From: Chloroflexota bacterium
Lineage (GTDB): Bacteria > Chloroflexota > Anaerolineae > Aggregatilineales > UBA2796
Direction of reading: 5' to 3'
DNA: 64,000 nt
NCBI GenBank assembly: GCA_021325095.1
Contig: JAJPHV010000069.1
Span: 1 to 64,000 of the forward strand
Made by a program: the position numbers and the translations under genes. This document shows, one piece after another, positions 53,386-61,909 of this stretch. Each line of letters begins with the position of its first letter. Positions within the stretch are counted from its first letter, which is position 1. Below the pieces are notes generated by a model. It was not told where the DNA came from, made no database searches, and saw only the letters and a program-made list of their open reading frames with translations.

Positions 53386-53532
53386 ATGCTGTACCTGCCT
53401 CGTGAGGAAGGTCAGGGTCTCGTCGAATATGCCCTGATCCTCGTGCTGGTCGCAGTCGTCGTGATCGTCATTCTGGCGCTGCTTGGCCCGGCCATCGGGA
53501 ACATCTTCTCGAACATCGTGAGCGCCCTCTAA
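53386..53532 (+). CDS. flp: Flp/Fap-type (type IVb) pilin subunit
   Basis: 48 residues from ATG 53386, with an ideal AGGAGG site 7 bp upstream. A short basic/acidic leader is followed by EEGQGLVEYALILVLVAVVVIVILALLGPAIGNIF, the Flp pilin pattern with its E-Y pair and hydrophobic core. Prepilin peptidase (TadV) should cleave before the glutamates. No tad/cpa secretion genes are visible, so it is an orphan locus. A perfect hairpin follows. Confidence 0.85.
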   Translation: MLYLPREEGQGLVEYALILVLVAVVVIVILALLGPAIGNIFSNIVSAL

Positions 53533-53552
53533 TCATCAGGAATTGTCTATCT

Positions 53553-53578
53553 GTAAGCCCCGCACAGGCGGGGCTTAC
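53553..53578 (+). terminator. Perfect 11-bp hairpin after the pilin gene
   Basis: GTAAGCCCCGC and GCGGGGCTTAC pair perfectly over a 4-base loop ACAG. The following T content is modest, so it may be a strong stabilising hairpin or a terminator. Confidence 0.65.
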
Positions 53579-53600
53579 GTCTTTGTCGCCACCGCCGTCG

Positions 53601-54518
53601 ATGTCTGATCTGATCGGTCTGCGCGCCCTCTACGCACAGACAGCCCACCTCTACGAACAGGCGGTTGTGCCAGCCTTTGGCCCGCTTGCCAATGATCTGG
53701 CCCGCTGGGTGCTGCGCTGTGCTGCTGCGCACCGCCGGGCCACGCTCCACGATCCCTTCGACGCGCTGGACGAAGCGCTGCCGGTCAATGAGTTGCATAC
53801 GGAATTGGGCACGCTCACCGCACTTGACCTGGGTACAGGCACGGGCCTGTTGGCGAGGGCGCTCTCCCCCGCGCTTGGCCGTGTGATCGGCCTGGACGTT
53901 TCCCCCGACATGCTCCGCGTGGCGCAGCGGGCCGCGCCGGGCAACGTCCGTTTGCTTGCCGCCGATCTGCACCATTTGCCCTTCCGGCGCGGCGCGGCGC
54001 AGCTTATTGTCTCATCCTTCGGGCTGAACGCCTCCACACCGAAAAAGGCTTTCCGGGCCATTGCCCGTGTACTCCGTCCCGGCCAGGGAGTGCTGGCTTT
54101 CCAGGAATGGGCGGCTGAGGATGACGTGCGTGCTACAATTGACAGAACCTTGCAGGCATACGCGCCGCCGGATATTCCCGGTCTGGACGAAGCGCTGCGC
54201 AATTTTCTGGATGCGCCCAGCCCCTGGAACGAACAACTGCAATTTTCCGAAGACTTCTACCAGATGCTCAAAGAAACGGGCTTTGACCTGGTCTGGGCCA
54301 GGGAAGCGCACTTCGTGACGGTGCACCTGCCTTCCATTGACGCACTGCTCAACTACCGCTTCGCCTGGCCGATGCGCCGCTTTACCCTCGAAGCAATGGC
54401 CCCCCAGGCTCGTGCGGCCTTCCTGTCGGACGTCCGGGCGCGCCTGGCAGCCTTCGCCAACGCCGACGGCTCGGTGGATTGGGCGCCCTCTTTGTTCCGA
54501 GTCTTCGCCACAATGTAG
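53601..54518 (+). CDS. Class I SAM-dependent methyltransferase
   Basis: 305 residues from ATG 53601. Motif I ALDLGTGTGLLARALSPALGRVIGLDVSPDML binds AdoMet and later strands (VRLLAADLHHLPF, ...) follow the class I order. The C-terminal ~130 residues (ALQAYAPPDIPGLDEALRNFL...) may choose the substrate. Methyl acceptor unknown. It begins just after the pilin terminator hairpin. Confidence 0.8.
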   Translation: MSDLIGLRALYAQTAHLYEQAVVPAFGPLANDLARWVLRCAAAHRRATLHDPFDALDEALPVNELHTELGTLTALDLGTGTGLLARALSPALGRVIGLDVSPDMLRVAQRAAPGNVRLLAADLHHLPFRRGAAQLIVSSFGLNASTPKKAFRAIARVLRPGQGVLAFQEWAAEDDVRATIDRTLQAYAPPDIPGLDEALRNFLDAPSPWNEQLQFSEDFYQMLKETGFDLVWAREAHFVTVHLPSIDALLNYRFAWPMRRFTLEAMAPQARAAFLSDVRARLAAFANADGSVDWAPSLFRVFATM

Positions 54519-54724
54519 CACGATGTAAAATGTAAAATAAGCACGACACGTGTCTGTGCATTTTGCACAAAACATATTCACAATTGGATCGCCAATCGAG
54601 ATAATTTACGCTCCGCCAGCGACGGACGACACCACTCGTCACCAGGGCTGCTTGCCTGCTGGTGACACGGGCCGTGGTGTGCTGGTTGTTGAGTGTTCAT
54701 CGCCAATTGTTTCCGAGGTGTTCG

Positions 54725-56512
54725 ATGGATTCCGCTTTACCCGACAATGCAACGCTCACTGCGTTCGCGCGTGAAGTACCCTGGCAGGCCGTTGAAGACG
54801 CGCGCGAGCACTTCCAGAAGTACCTGGACAGTGTTCGGGACAAACGCGGGTCGCATCCGCTGGCAACGGATATGCTCTGGTATCTGGTGCAGCCTCACTA
54901 TCAGGACGACCAGCAGTCGCCGGACGGCAACGTCCTGCTTTCCAAGGGCACGACGCGGCCTTTTGTGCTGGCGACCATCCTCGGCAAACGCTTCCAGCAA
55001 AGCGCCTGGATCGATTACGTCAAACCCTACAACCTGAATCCGTCGGTGAATCACGAGAATCTCCACGAGGCAGGCGGACCGCTGCGCCTGCGCCCCGTCG
55101 GGACAGAGCTGGAAGTGGGCATGGTCGGGCCGGAAGGATTAGAACCCACCGACCACGAACTGAGTGCATTCCACAAAGCCTATGTGGTTCACGCCCTGCG
55201 CCTGGATGCCTGCCTGGACGTGACACCGGAACTGTGCATCTACCAGGCCGAGGTTACGCTCAACCCGACCTTCGGCTACGCGAAGGCCCTGCGCAGTACA
55301 GAACTCAATATCGCGGCGCTGACCCATGCCGCCCACGAGGCCGGACTGCAAATCGCTATCATGTCCGTCTACCCCACCGAAACCGACTTCGCCACGTCAC
55401 ACTCAGACAAGGTGGAGACGGTTGCCATGTTCCTGAACGACATCAACGAGAGCCGGGCGCGCCAGTGCGAATTGCTGGATGCGCTGCGTCGCCGCTACAA
55501 GATGTCGCGTGGGGAGGTGCGCACGGCGAACACGCTGCGTTTCCAGGGCTACCACCTGCATGTGGACATCGCCGGGCGCTCCGAAGCGCTGGGTATGGTC
55601 AGCTACATGCTGAACCTGGGCAGTGCTTCGGCCATTGCCAACGGTGCGCTGCTGCGGGGTGGGCCTTTCATGGACGGCGCCTGCGATCCCGAATTGCTCT
55701 GCACGCGCGAGTATGTGCGGGCCATCAGCGTCACCGGTCACTACATCGGGGTGCCGCTCAGTCCACACCTGCAAGAGACGGGCATGGAGAAACACGCCTT
55801 CCTGCTCAAGTCCAACCTGGCGAATGGCACGGCGCGCGCCCTGCTCTACGGCGAGGAGGATGGCCTGCCCTTCTCTGGGATGCACAACATGTTGGGCCGC
55901 GTCCGCCCCGACCTGGGATCGGCTAACCGCACCTGCACGCTCGAAAGTACGGGCCTGTCCAGCAATCCCTGTGCCGAACGGCTGGCCGCCGTCGCCGTCG
56001 ATTTTCAATACAGCCAGCTTTTGATCGAGCACTATTTCCGCCTGCATGGGACAGACCTGGAAGCGCTGCACGCGGACCGTGACCTGCTCGATGTATTTGG
56101 CCCCCTGGATCGCGCCATCTATCTCGATATGATTAACGAGGCGGACCGCCTCTGCACCGACATGCAGCTTAAAACGGCGACGGGCACGGTGTTGTCGCTG
56201 GTCGATTTCTACGAAAAGAAACGGCGGCTGCTCAAGCGTGTCCTGGGGCCGCTCAACGTGATCGATACCCGCGACATCGACAGCCTCTATGATCGGATTT
56301 ATCATTTCCTGGTAGCCCCCAACGGCGCGGCGGCGACCATTGACGATTTCATCAACCACCCCACCCGGCGCGGCACAGGCAATTGGGGCCTGATCCTGCG
56401 CAATGCCTACCTTGAAGCGGGCGGCACGGTGGGCGCAAAAAACCCGCAGGCCGTCAACAAGGTCGTCGGGCTGCTGCACAGGGCGCTGGTCAAGCGCTAC
56501 GGGCCGATCTGA
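54725..56512 (+). CDS. GCS2-like carboxylate-amine ligase family protein
   Basis: 595 residues from ATG 54725 (GAGGTG upstream). The core is GCS2-like: RPVGTELEVGMVGPEG (the acidic/metal start), LCIYQAEVTLNPTFG, YHLHVDIAGR, ALLRGGPFMDG, and an acidic ...RPDLGSANRTCTLESTGLSSNPCAERLAAVAVDFQ. Such proteins ligate an amine to a carboxylate such as glutamate plus cysteine. It is longer than common GCS2 proteins, with extra N- and C-terminal regions (NPTRRGTGNWGLILRNAYLEAGG). The assignment is by pattern only; a divergent family is possible. It precedes the sugar operon. Confidence 0.5.
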   Translation: MDSALPDNATLTAFAREVPWQAVEDAREHFQKYLDSVRDKRGSHPLATDMLWYLVQPHYQDDQQSPDGNVLLSKGTTRPFVLATILGKRFQQSAWIDYVKPYNLNPSVNHENLHEAGGPLRLRPVGTELEVGMVGPEGLEPTDHELSAFHKAYVVHALRLDACLDVTPELCIYQAEVTLNPTFGYAKALRSTELNIAALTHAAHEAGLQIAIMSVYPTETDFATSHSDKVETVAMFLNDINESRARQCELLDALRRRYKMSRGEVRTANTLRFQGYHLHVDIAGRSEALGMVSYMLNLGSASAIANGALLRGGPFMDGACDPELLCTREYVRAISVTGHYIGVPLSPHLQETGMEKHAFLLKSNLANGTARALLYGEEDGLPFSGMHNMLGRVRPDLGSANRTCTLESTGLSSNPCAERLAAVAVDFQYSQLLIEHYFRLHGTDLEALHADRDLLDVFGPLDRAIYLDMINEADRLCTDMQLKTATGTVLSLVDFYEKKRRLLKRVLGPLNVIDTRDIDSLYDRIYHFLVAPNGAAATIDDFINHPTRRGTGNWGLILRNAYLEAGGTVGAKNPQAVNKVVGLLHRALVKRYGPI

Positions 56513-56524
56513 TCGAATGATTGA

Positions 56525-56571
56525 CCTCACCCCCTGGCTCCTCGCCAGCTGGAGAGGAGCCAGGGGTGAGG
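56525..56571. repeat. GC-rich palindromic intergenic repeat, copy 10
   Basis: CCTCACCCCCTGGCTCCTC and GAGGAGCCAGGGGTGAGG pair nearly perfectly. The inner arm is GGCTCCTC/GAGGAGCC rather than the family's CCCCTCTCC/GGAGAGGGG, so both sides changed together. Confidence 0.85.
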
Positions 56572-56612
56572 TGTTCCTCTTTCAAACTTATTGCTTCATA
56601 GGAGGGCCTTAT

Positions 56613-57425
56613 ATGCCGATGAGAAACCGCCTGGGTGGGCACACCAACAGCTATCACACCCACAGCCTGGAAGAAGCCCTGGAAGGCATCGCTGCCGCCG
56701 GTTACAAATACGTCGAACTCAGTGCCGTGCGCGGCTGGACAGAACACGTCCCGCTCGATGCTGATGCCAGAACGCTCGGCAAAATCCAGCGTATGTTGAA
56801 CAAACTGAACCTCATCCCGATCAGCCTGAGCGGCCACTCCGACCTGACCACGCAGGCGGGGCTGCAACTTGGCCTGCAAGCGCTCGACCTCTGCGAGCGA
56901 ATGGGCATTGATATTCTGAACACGGCCATCGGCGGCCATTACAGCGAGCAGGAAGACGAAGATGCATTCCTGGGCAACATAAATCAACTGGCGGACTACG
57001 CAGCCGAACGGGATATCATCATTGGCATCGAGATTCACGGCGAGATCACCAGTTCCGCCCGAAAGGCCGTGCCCTTGCTCAACCGGATCAGCCGTCGAAA
57101 TGTGCGCATCAATTACGACACGGCCAACGTCGAGTTCTACGACAACGGCACAAAGGCCGAGGACGATCTCAAATATGGGCTGCCCTACCTGGTGCATTGC
57201 CACCTCAAAGATCACATCGGGGAGGGCAGAGTCTGGAACTTTCCGGCGTTGGGCGAGGGTCACATCAATTTCAAGAAGCTCCTGGAGCTATTTGAACAGG
57301 GCGGCTATACTGGCCCCTTCAGCGTCGAGATCGAGTTCGAGGGCGAACCCTTCCCCGCCGTCCAGGAAGTCAATCGCGCCATGCAGTCGTCCTATCAGTA
57401 TCTGGCCTCGTTGGGCCTCTCCTGA
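56613..57425 (+). CDS. Sugar phosphate isomerase/epimerase-like TIM barrel (AP endonuclease 2 fold)
   Basis: 270 residues from ATG 56613 (GGAGG upstream). The barrel has typical strands: GYKYVELSAV, ISLSGHSDL, GIDILNTAIGG, IIGIEIHGE, VRINYDTANVEFYD, YLVHCHLKDH and FSVEIEFEGE, with His, Asp and Glu residues for a divalent metal. Such proteins isomerise or epimerise sugars or inositols. The next gene, 11 bp downstream, is a Gfo/Idh/MocA dehydrogenase, a common partner in inositol or unusual sugar breakdown. Confidence 0.75.
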   Translation: MPMRNRLGGHTNSYHTHSLEEALEGIAAAGYKYVELSAVRGWTEHVPLDADARTLGKIQRMLNKLNLIPISLSGHSDLTTQAGLQLGLQALDLCERMGIDILNTAIGGHYSEQEDEDAFLGNINQLADYAAERDIIIGIEIHGEITSSARKAVPLLNRISRRNVRINYDTANVEFYDNGTKAEDDLKYGLPYLVHCHLKDHIGEGRVWNFPALGEGHINFKKLLELFEQGGYTGPFSVEIEFEGEPFPAVQEVNRAMQSSYQYLASLGLS

Positions 57426-57436
57426 GGGCAAAGATC

Positions 57437-58426
57437 ATGAATGTAGGCATTCTCGGCTCTGGCTTCATGGGCATGACGCACGCCCGCGCCTTTGCAAGGC
57501 AGCCCGACGTGCGCATCGTTGCTGTGTCCTCGCGGACGAAGGAAAAAGCCGAAAAGCTGGCCCAGGAAGTGGGTGCGCGGGCCACGACGGACGACATGGC
57601 AATCATCAATGATCCGTCCATCGAAGTCATCAGCAACACGCTGCCCACCCATCTCCACCCCCAATTCACCATCGCAGCGCTGCAAGCGGGCAAGCACGTC
57701 CTGTTGGAGAAACCTTTCGGCCTGGATGTGGCGGCCTGCGACGCGATCATGCAGGCACACCAGCAAAGCGGCAAAATCCTGATGGTCGCCCACGTGCTGC
57801 GCTTCTGGCCGGAATACGTGGCGCTGATCGATTTTGTCCATAGCGGGGCCATCGGCAAACCGCTCTCGGCGGTGGCGTCGCGCCTGTCGGTTGAGCCGGG
57901 TTGGGCATCGTGGTTCCTGGAGCCGGACTTGAGCGGTGGCGCAGTGCTCGACCTGATGGTTCACGATATGGATGTGCTCAACTGGCTGTTCGGCCAACCC
58001 AGGTCAGTCTATGCGCGCGGGCATGAGGCCAGACCGCGCCTCTGGAACCAGGTCTTGACCATTGTGGACTACGGTTCAACACACGGCTCCATCGAAGGCT
58101 GCGAGATGATGCCCAAGGATTACCCCTTCACGTCCACGCTCAAAGTGCTGTGCGAAGGCGGCTCCGTTGAGTACGTATTCCAGGCCGGAGGTGTCCGGGT
58201 CGATATGGGCACCGACAGCCTGGTGATGGTCTACCAGCCAGGGCGCGCCTACCGCCTGCAAGCCGAGAGCGGCGACGCCTACGCTAACCAGATCGCGTAC
58301 TTTGTAGACTGTGTGCGGAACAATCGTGCCCCAACCATCGGCACGCCGGAGCAGGCTCGGCTGGCCGTCAAAGTCTCCAACGCCACGCGACAATCGCTCG
58401 AAACCGGCCAGGTCATCTCGGTATAG
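57437..58426 (+). CDS. Gfo/Idh/MocA-family oxidoreductase
   Basis: 329 residues. An N-terminal Rossmann fold (VGILGSGFMGMTHARAFARQPD) and EKPFGLDVAACD form the NAD(P)-binding domain, and GAVLDLMVHDMDVLNWLFG is the conserved catalytic-region pattern in the C-terminal domain. It oxidises a sugar, inositol or related alcohol. It follows the TIM-barrel protein by 11 bp and precedes the PIG-L gene. Confidence 0.85.
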   Translation: MNVGILGSGFMGMTHARAFARQPDVRIVAVSSRTKEKAEKLAQEVGARATTDDMAIINDPSIEVISNTLPTHLHPQFTIAALQAGKHVLLEKPFGLDVAACDAIMQAHQQSGKILMVAHVLRFWPEYVALIDFVHSGAIGKPLSAVASRLSVEPGWASWFLEPDLSGGAVLDLMVHDMDVLNWLFGQPRSVYARGHEARPRLWNQVLTIVDYGSTHGSIEGCEMMPKDYPFTSTLKVLCEGGSVEYVFQAGGVRVDMGTDSLVMVYQPGRAYRLQAESGDAYANQIAYFVDCVRNNRAPTIGTPEQARLAVKVSNATRQSLETGQVISV

Positions 58427-58467
58427 GCTTATGGCACTCATGCAGCACAGAACCTTCTCCTTTCCGC

Positions 58468-58516
58468 TGCTGACCGGTTCCCCCTCTCACCTGGTGGAGA
58501 GGAGGTCAGGGGGTGT
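58468..58516. repeat. GC-rich palindromic intergenic repeat, copy 11
   Basis: CTGACCGGTTCCCCCTCTCACCTGGTGGAGAGGAGGTCAGGGGG; the outer TGACC/GGTCA pairing is kept while the inner stem has mismatches. It lies directly before the PIG-L gene. Confidence 0.7.
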
Positions 58517-58519
58517 GGT

Positions 58520-59311
58520 ATGCCCCTGACCGCTTTCGCCATCGTCGCCCACCCCGACGACATCGAGTTCATGATGGCCGGGACACTCCTGCTGCTCAAG
58601 GACGGCGGGGCCGACATCCATATGTGGAACCTGTCAGCGGGCGGCTATGGCAGCGTCACGCACTCGGCAGAGGAGATCGCGCGCATCCGCTGGCAGGAAG
58701 CGCAAGACTCGGCCCGCCAGGCTGGTGCGACCCTGCACCCGCCCATCGTGGACGACCTGGCAATCGTCTACGACCTGAAACTGCTTGCCAAAATCGGCGC
58801 CGTGATCCGCGAGGTGAAGCCGGACATCGTGCTTACCCAGTCGCCGCAGGATTACATGGAAGACCACATGAACACGTCCCGGCTGGTCGTGACGGCAGCT
58901 TTTGCGCGTGGAATGCCCAACTACGTCACCGATCCGCCCGTCGAAGCCTACAGCAGCGACACAACGGTTTATCACGCCCTGCCGCACGGCCTGCGCGATG
59001 GCCTGCGGCGGCGCATCCGGGCCGGGCAGTACGTGGACATCACCTCTGTGCTGGCGCGCAAACGAGCGATGCTGGCACAGCACCGCAGCCAGAAGGAATG
59101 GCTGGACGTCAGCCAGGGCATGGACTCGTACCTGCTGGAAATGGAAAAGATGAGCCGCGAGGTGGGTCGCATGTCCGGGCGCTTTGAAGTTGCCGAGGGC
59201 TGGCGGCGGCATTTGCACCTGGGTTTCTCGGCCAGGGACATCGACCCGCTGCACGCCGCGCTTGGCGACAAATCCTGGATAGACCCCACATACGAGGAGC
59301 AGACACTATGA
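58520..59311 (+). CDS. PIG-L/LmbE-family N-acetylglucosamine-type deacetylase
   Basis: 263 residues. The zinc motif [15 protein letters not shown] is at the N-terminus and the HxxxH-like [10 protein letters not shown] third ligand region follows at about residue 114. Members remove acetyl groups from GlcNAc-inositol, lipid or antibiotic sugars. ATGA overlap (59308-59311) couples it to the NagB-like gene, pointing to deacetylation followed by deamination or isomerisation of an amino sugar. Confidence 0.85.
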   Translation: MPLTAFAIVAHPDDIEFMMAGTLLLLKDGGADIHMWNLSAGGYGSVTHSAEEIARIRWQEAQDSARQAGATLHPPIVDDLAIVYDLKLLAKIGAVIREVKPDIVLTQSPQDYMEDHMNTSRLVVTAAFARGMPNYVTDPPVEAYSSDTTVYHALPHGLRDGLRRRIRAGQYVDITSVLARKRAMLAQHRSQKEWLDVSQGMDSYLLEMEKMSREVGRMSGRFEVAEGWRRHLHLGFSARDIDPLHAALGDKSWIDPTYEEQTL

Positions 59312-60237
59312 CACGCCCGATCAGCAAAGTGGCCCCCGGCTGGTGGGATTACACCACCCTCGACCCGGCAATCCTGAACGACGCGGCCAGGCTGGACGAA
59401 AACGACATGCTCCAGCTTTCGCGGCCCGGCTTCAAAGTCTCGTTCTACGACACACTGGAAGAATTCTATCTGGCCGAAGCGCTTGAATACGTCGAGGCAT
59501 GGCAGCAGGCCACCCCGGATCGGCCTGCCGGAATCTGCGGGCCAATCGGCCCGACGGAGCAGCTACCGCTGGTGGCGCGCATCGTCAACAGCCTGGGCCT
59601 CAAGCTGCACAATGCCCATTTCTGGGGCATGGACGAGTGGGTCGAAAACGGCAAACCTGTGCCGATCACGCACCCGCTGTCCTTTGCCAGAGCCGATCTT
59701 GAACTGTGCTTCACCGGCATCGACGCGGCGCTGCGGATGCCCGACTCGCACCTGCACTTCCCGACGGGCGACCTGGACGCCTACAGCCAGAGCTACGACC
59801 AGGTGCGCTGCGTGATCATGCAGGGCGGCCAGGGCGAGGTCAAGCATTGGGCCTTCAACGACCCACCCAAACGGGAAGGGCCATACAAAGACAACCCGCC
59901 CTCGCCGGAGGAGTACCGCAAACTGCGCACGCGCGTCGTCGATCTGCATCCCATGACGGTCATCCAGAATGCGCGCACGTCGGGCGGCGGCAATGTGTCG
60001 ATGGTTCCCACGCAGGCCGCCTCCGTTGGCCCGGTGGAGACCTGGAAAGCGGAAAAGGTGTCGATCTGGCAGGCCGGGATGCACGACAACCCCTTCGGGA
60101 TGCGCCTGACGACGCTCATGATCGCCAAACGTATCCCCGACAGCGCCGTGCCCATGTCGCTGCTGGCCGATCATCCGAACGTGCATTTCCACTTTTACCG
60201 CAAGGGCATCGGCAAGGTCGAAGCTGAGATGCACTGA
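59308..60237 (+). CDS. NagB/RpiA-like glucosamine-6-phosphate isomerase/deaminase family protein
   Basis: 309 residues with the NagB-type loops: [55 protein letters not shown], and [20 protein letters not shown]. Proteins of this fold deaminate glucosamine-6-phosphate or isomerise sugar phosphates. Standard NagB motifs are shifted and the N-terminal ~45 residues are extra, so it is a divergent relative. Coupled to the PIG-L deacetylase. Confidence 0.6.
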   Translation: MTRPISKVAPGWWDYTTLDPAILNDAARLDENDMLQLSRPGFKVSFYDTLEEFYLAEALEYVEAWQQATPDRPAGICGPIGPTEQLPLVARIVNSLGLKLHNAHFWGMDEWVENGKPVPITHPLSFARADLELCFTGIDAALRMPDSHLHFPTGDLDAYSQSYDQVRCVIMQGGQGEVKHWAFNDPPKREGPYKDNPPSPEEYRKLRTRVVDLHPMTVIQNARTSGGGNVSMVPTQAASVGPVETWKAEKVSIWQAGMHDNPFGMRLTTLMIAKRIPDSAVPMSLLADHPNVHFHFYRKGIGKVEAEMH

Positions 60238-60374
60238 ACGGCATGGATGGTGATCCTCCCTGCGGTGAGCCTATCCGTACACCCCAATAAGCACAAGTCG
60301 CTGTACAATAGCCCGCATCAGTGGCGTCATACGCCAGCGACCTTTACTCTGTTTTATTTTGCAGGTGAAACAGC

Positions 60375-61829
60375 ATGAAACGTTACCAGTTATTGATTGA
60401 CGGCGAATGGCGTGACCCGATCAGCGGGCACTGGACGCCGAACATCAACCCGGCCAACACCGACGACGTGATTGGCGAATTTGCGTCGGCGGGTGTCGAA
60501 GATGTCAACGCAGCGGTAGAAGCGGCGAAGCGGGCCTTTCCGGGCTGGCGCGCCACGCCGATGGTCAGGCGCGGCGACATCCTGCACAAGGCAGCCAATC
60601 TGCTTGAGGCCCGGCTGGAAGAGGTCGCCCAGGCCATGACGCGCGAGGAAGGCAAAACGCTGCCCGAAGCGCGCGGCGAAACGGCGCGCGGCGTTGCCAT
60701 TCTGCGCTATTTCGCTGGTGAGGCGTCCCAACCTGACGGCGAGGTGTACCCGACGGCTGCCTCCAACCGGATGCTCTTCACGCGCCGCGAACCCATCGGT
60801 GTCGTCGGCATGATCACGCCCTGGAACTTCCCGGTTGCCATTCCGCTGTGGAAAGTGGCTCCGGCGCTGGTCTACGGCAACACCGTGCTGCTCAAGGCCG
60901 CCGAATTGACTCCCCTCACCGCCTGGCACATCGCCGACGTGTTGAACCAGGCCGGGCTGCCCAGAGGCGTATTGAACCTCGTGACTGGGTCGGGTCGGGT
61001 TGCCGGAACGGCGCTGGTCAACCATCCCGACGTGAAGGCCATCAGCTTCACCGGCTCCAACGTCGTCGGGCGCGGCATCCAGCAGAAGATGTTCGAGCGT
61101 GGCGGCAAGGCGCAGCTTGAGATGGGCGGCAAAAACCCCGTCGTGGTGCTGGACGATGCCAACCTCGACGTGGCGGTTGAGATGGTCACACGCGGTGCGA
61201 TGAAATCAACGGGGCAGAAATGCACCGCCACCAGCCGCGTCTTTGTTCAGAAGGGCATCTTCAAGCGGTTCAGCGATGCGCTGATCGAAAAGGTCAAAGG
61301 GTTGCGTGTGGGCGATGGTATGTCCGCCGATACCTACCTCGGCCCGGCAGTGTCCCGCGACCAGCAGCAGACCGTTCTGGAATACCTGGAAATTGGACGC
61401 AAGGAAGGCGCGAAAGTCGGCGCGGGCGGCACAGCCCTGTCGGGCGGCATCTTCGACAAAGGCTATTATGTCCAGCCCACCGTATTCCTTGATGCGGACG
61501 TGAAAAGCCGGCTGATGCAGGAGGAAATCTTCGGCCCGGTGGTCGCACTCGCGCCGGTGGACGATCTGGACAGCGCCATTGAAGCGGCCAACAGTGTGCC
61601 TTACGGCCTGAGCGCCTCGATTATCAGCCAGGACATCGGCAAGATCATGCGCTTCATCGACGGCATCCAGGCCGGACTCGTCCACGTCAACGACGAAACG
61701 GCGGGCGCAGAGCCACAGGTTCCCTTCGGCGGCTTCAAGGAGTCCAGTTCCCACTCACGGGAGCAGGGCAAGGCAGCGCGCGAATTTTACACGCAGATCA
61801 AGACGGTCTACCTGGATTACCCGGCGTAG
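60375..61829 (+). CDS. Aldehyde dehydrogenase, 2-oxoglutarate semialdehyde-type
   Basis: 484 residues, ALDH fold. VVGMITPWNFPVAIPLWKVAPALVYGNTVLLKAAELTPL, SFTGSNVVGRGIQQKM, LEMGGKNPVVV (base near residue 249) and MKSTGQKCTATSRV (Cys near 283) are intact. The pattern TPMVRRGDILHKAANLLEARLEEVAQAMTREEGKTL agrees with alpha-ketoglutaric-semialdehyde dehydrogenases. It could finish uronate, arabinose or similar sugar-acid pathways; a lactaldehyde role for the rhamnose operon is another option. A TACAAT (60304-60309) lies upstream. Confidence 0.75.
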   Translation: MKRYQLLIDGEWRDPISGHWTPNINPANTDDVIGEFASAGVEDVNAAVEAAKRAFPGWRATPMVRRGDILHKAANLLEARLEEVAQAMTREEGKTLPEARGETARGVAILRYFAGEASQPDGEVYPTAASNRMLFTRREPIGVVGMITPWNFPVAIPLWKVAPALVYGNTVLLKAAELTPLTAWHIADVLNQAGLPRGVLNLVTGSGRVAGTALVNHPDVKAISFTGSNVVGRGIQQKMFERGGKAQLEMGGKNPVVVLDDANLDVAVEMVTRGAMKSTGQKCTATSRVFVQKGIFKRFSDALIEKVKGLRVGDGMSADTYLGPAVSRDQQQTVLEYLEIGRKEGAKVGAGGTALSGGIFDKGYYVQPTVFLDADVKSRLMQEEIFGPVVALAPVDDLDSAIEAANSVPYGLSASIISQDIGKIMRFIDGIQAGLVHVNDETAGAEPQVPFGGFKESSSHSREQGKAAREFYTQIKTVYLDYPA

Positions 61830-61832
61830 CAA

Positions 61833-61884
61833 CCTCACCCTCTGGCCCCCTCTCCACCGCAGTGGAGAGGGGGCGGAGGTGAGG
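61833..61884. repeat. GC-rich palindromic intergenic repeat, copy 12
   Basis: CCTCACCCTCTGGCCCCCTCTCCAC and GTGGAGAGGGGGCGGAGGTGAGG pair over most of their length. It lies between the aldehyde dehydrogenase and the response regulator. Confidence 0.85.
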
Positions 61885-61909
61885 CAAAATGCACATCAAC
61901 GGAGCGGCC

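Noticed and set aside
55403..56530. 375-codon frame antisense to the GCS2-like gene
   Set aside because: No motif and composition typical of a shadow frame.
4269..61884. Interpreting the twelve palindromic repeats as a CRISPR array
   Set aside because: Copies are dispersed over 57 kb, differ in sequence and have no regular spacers or cas genes.
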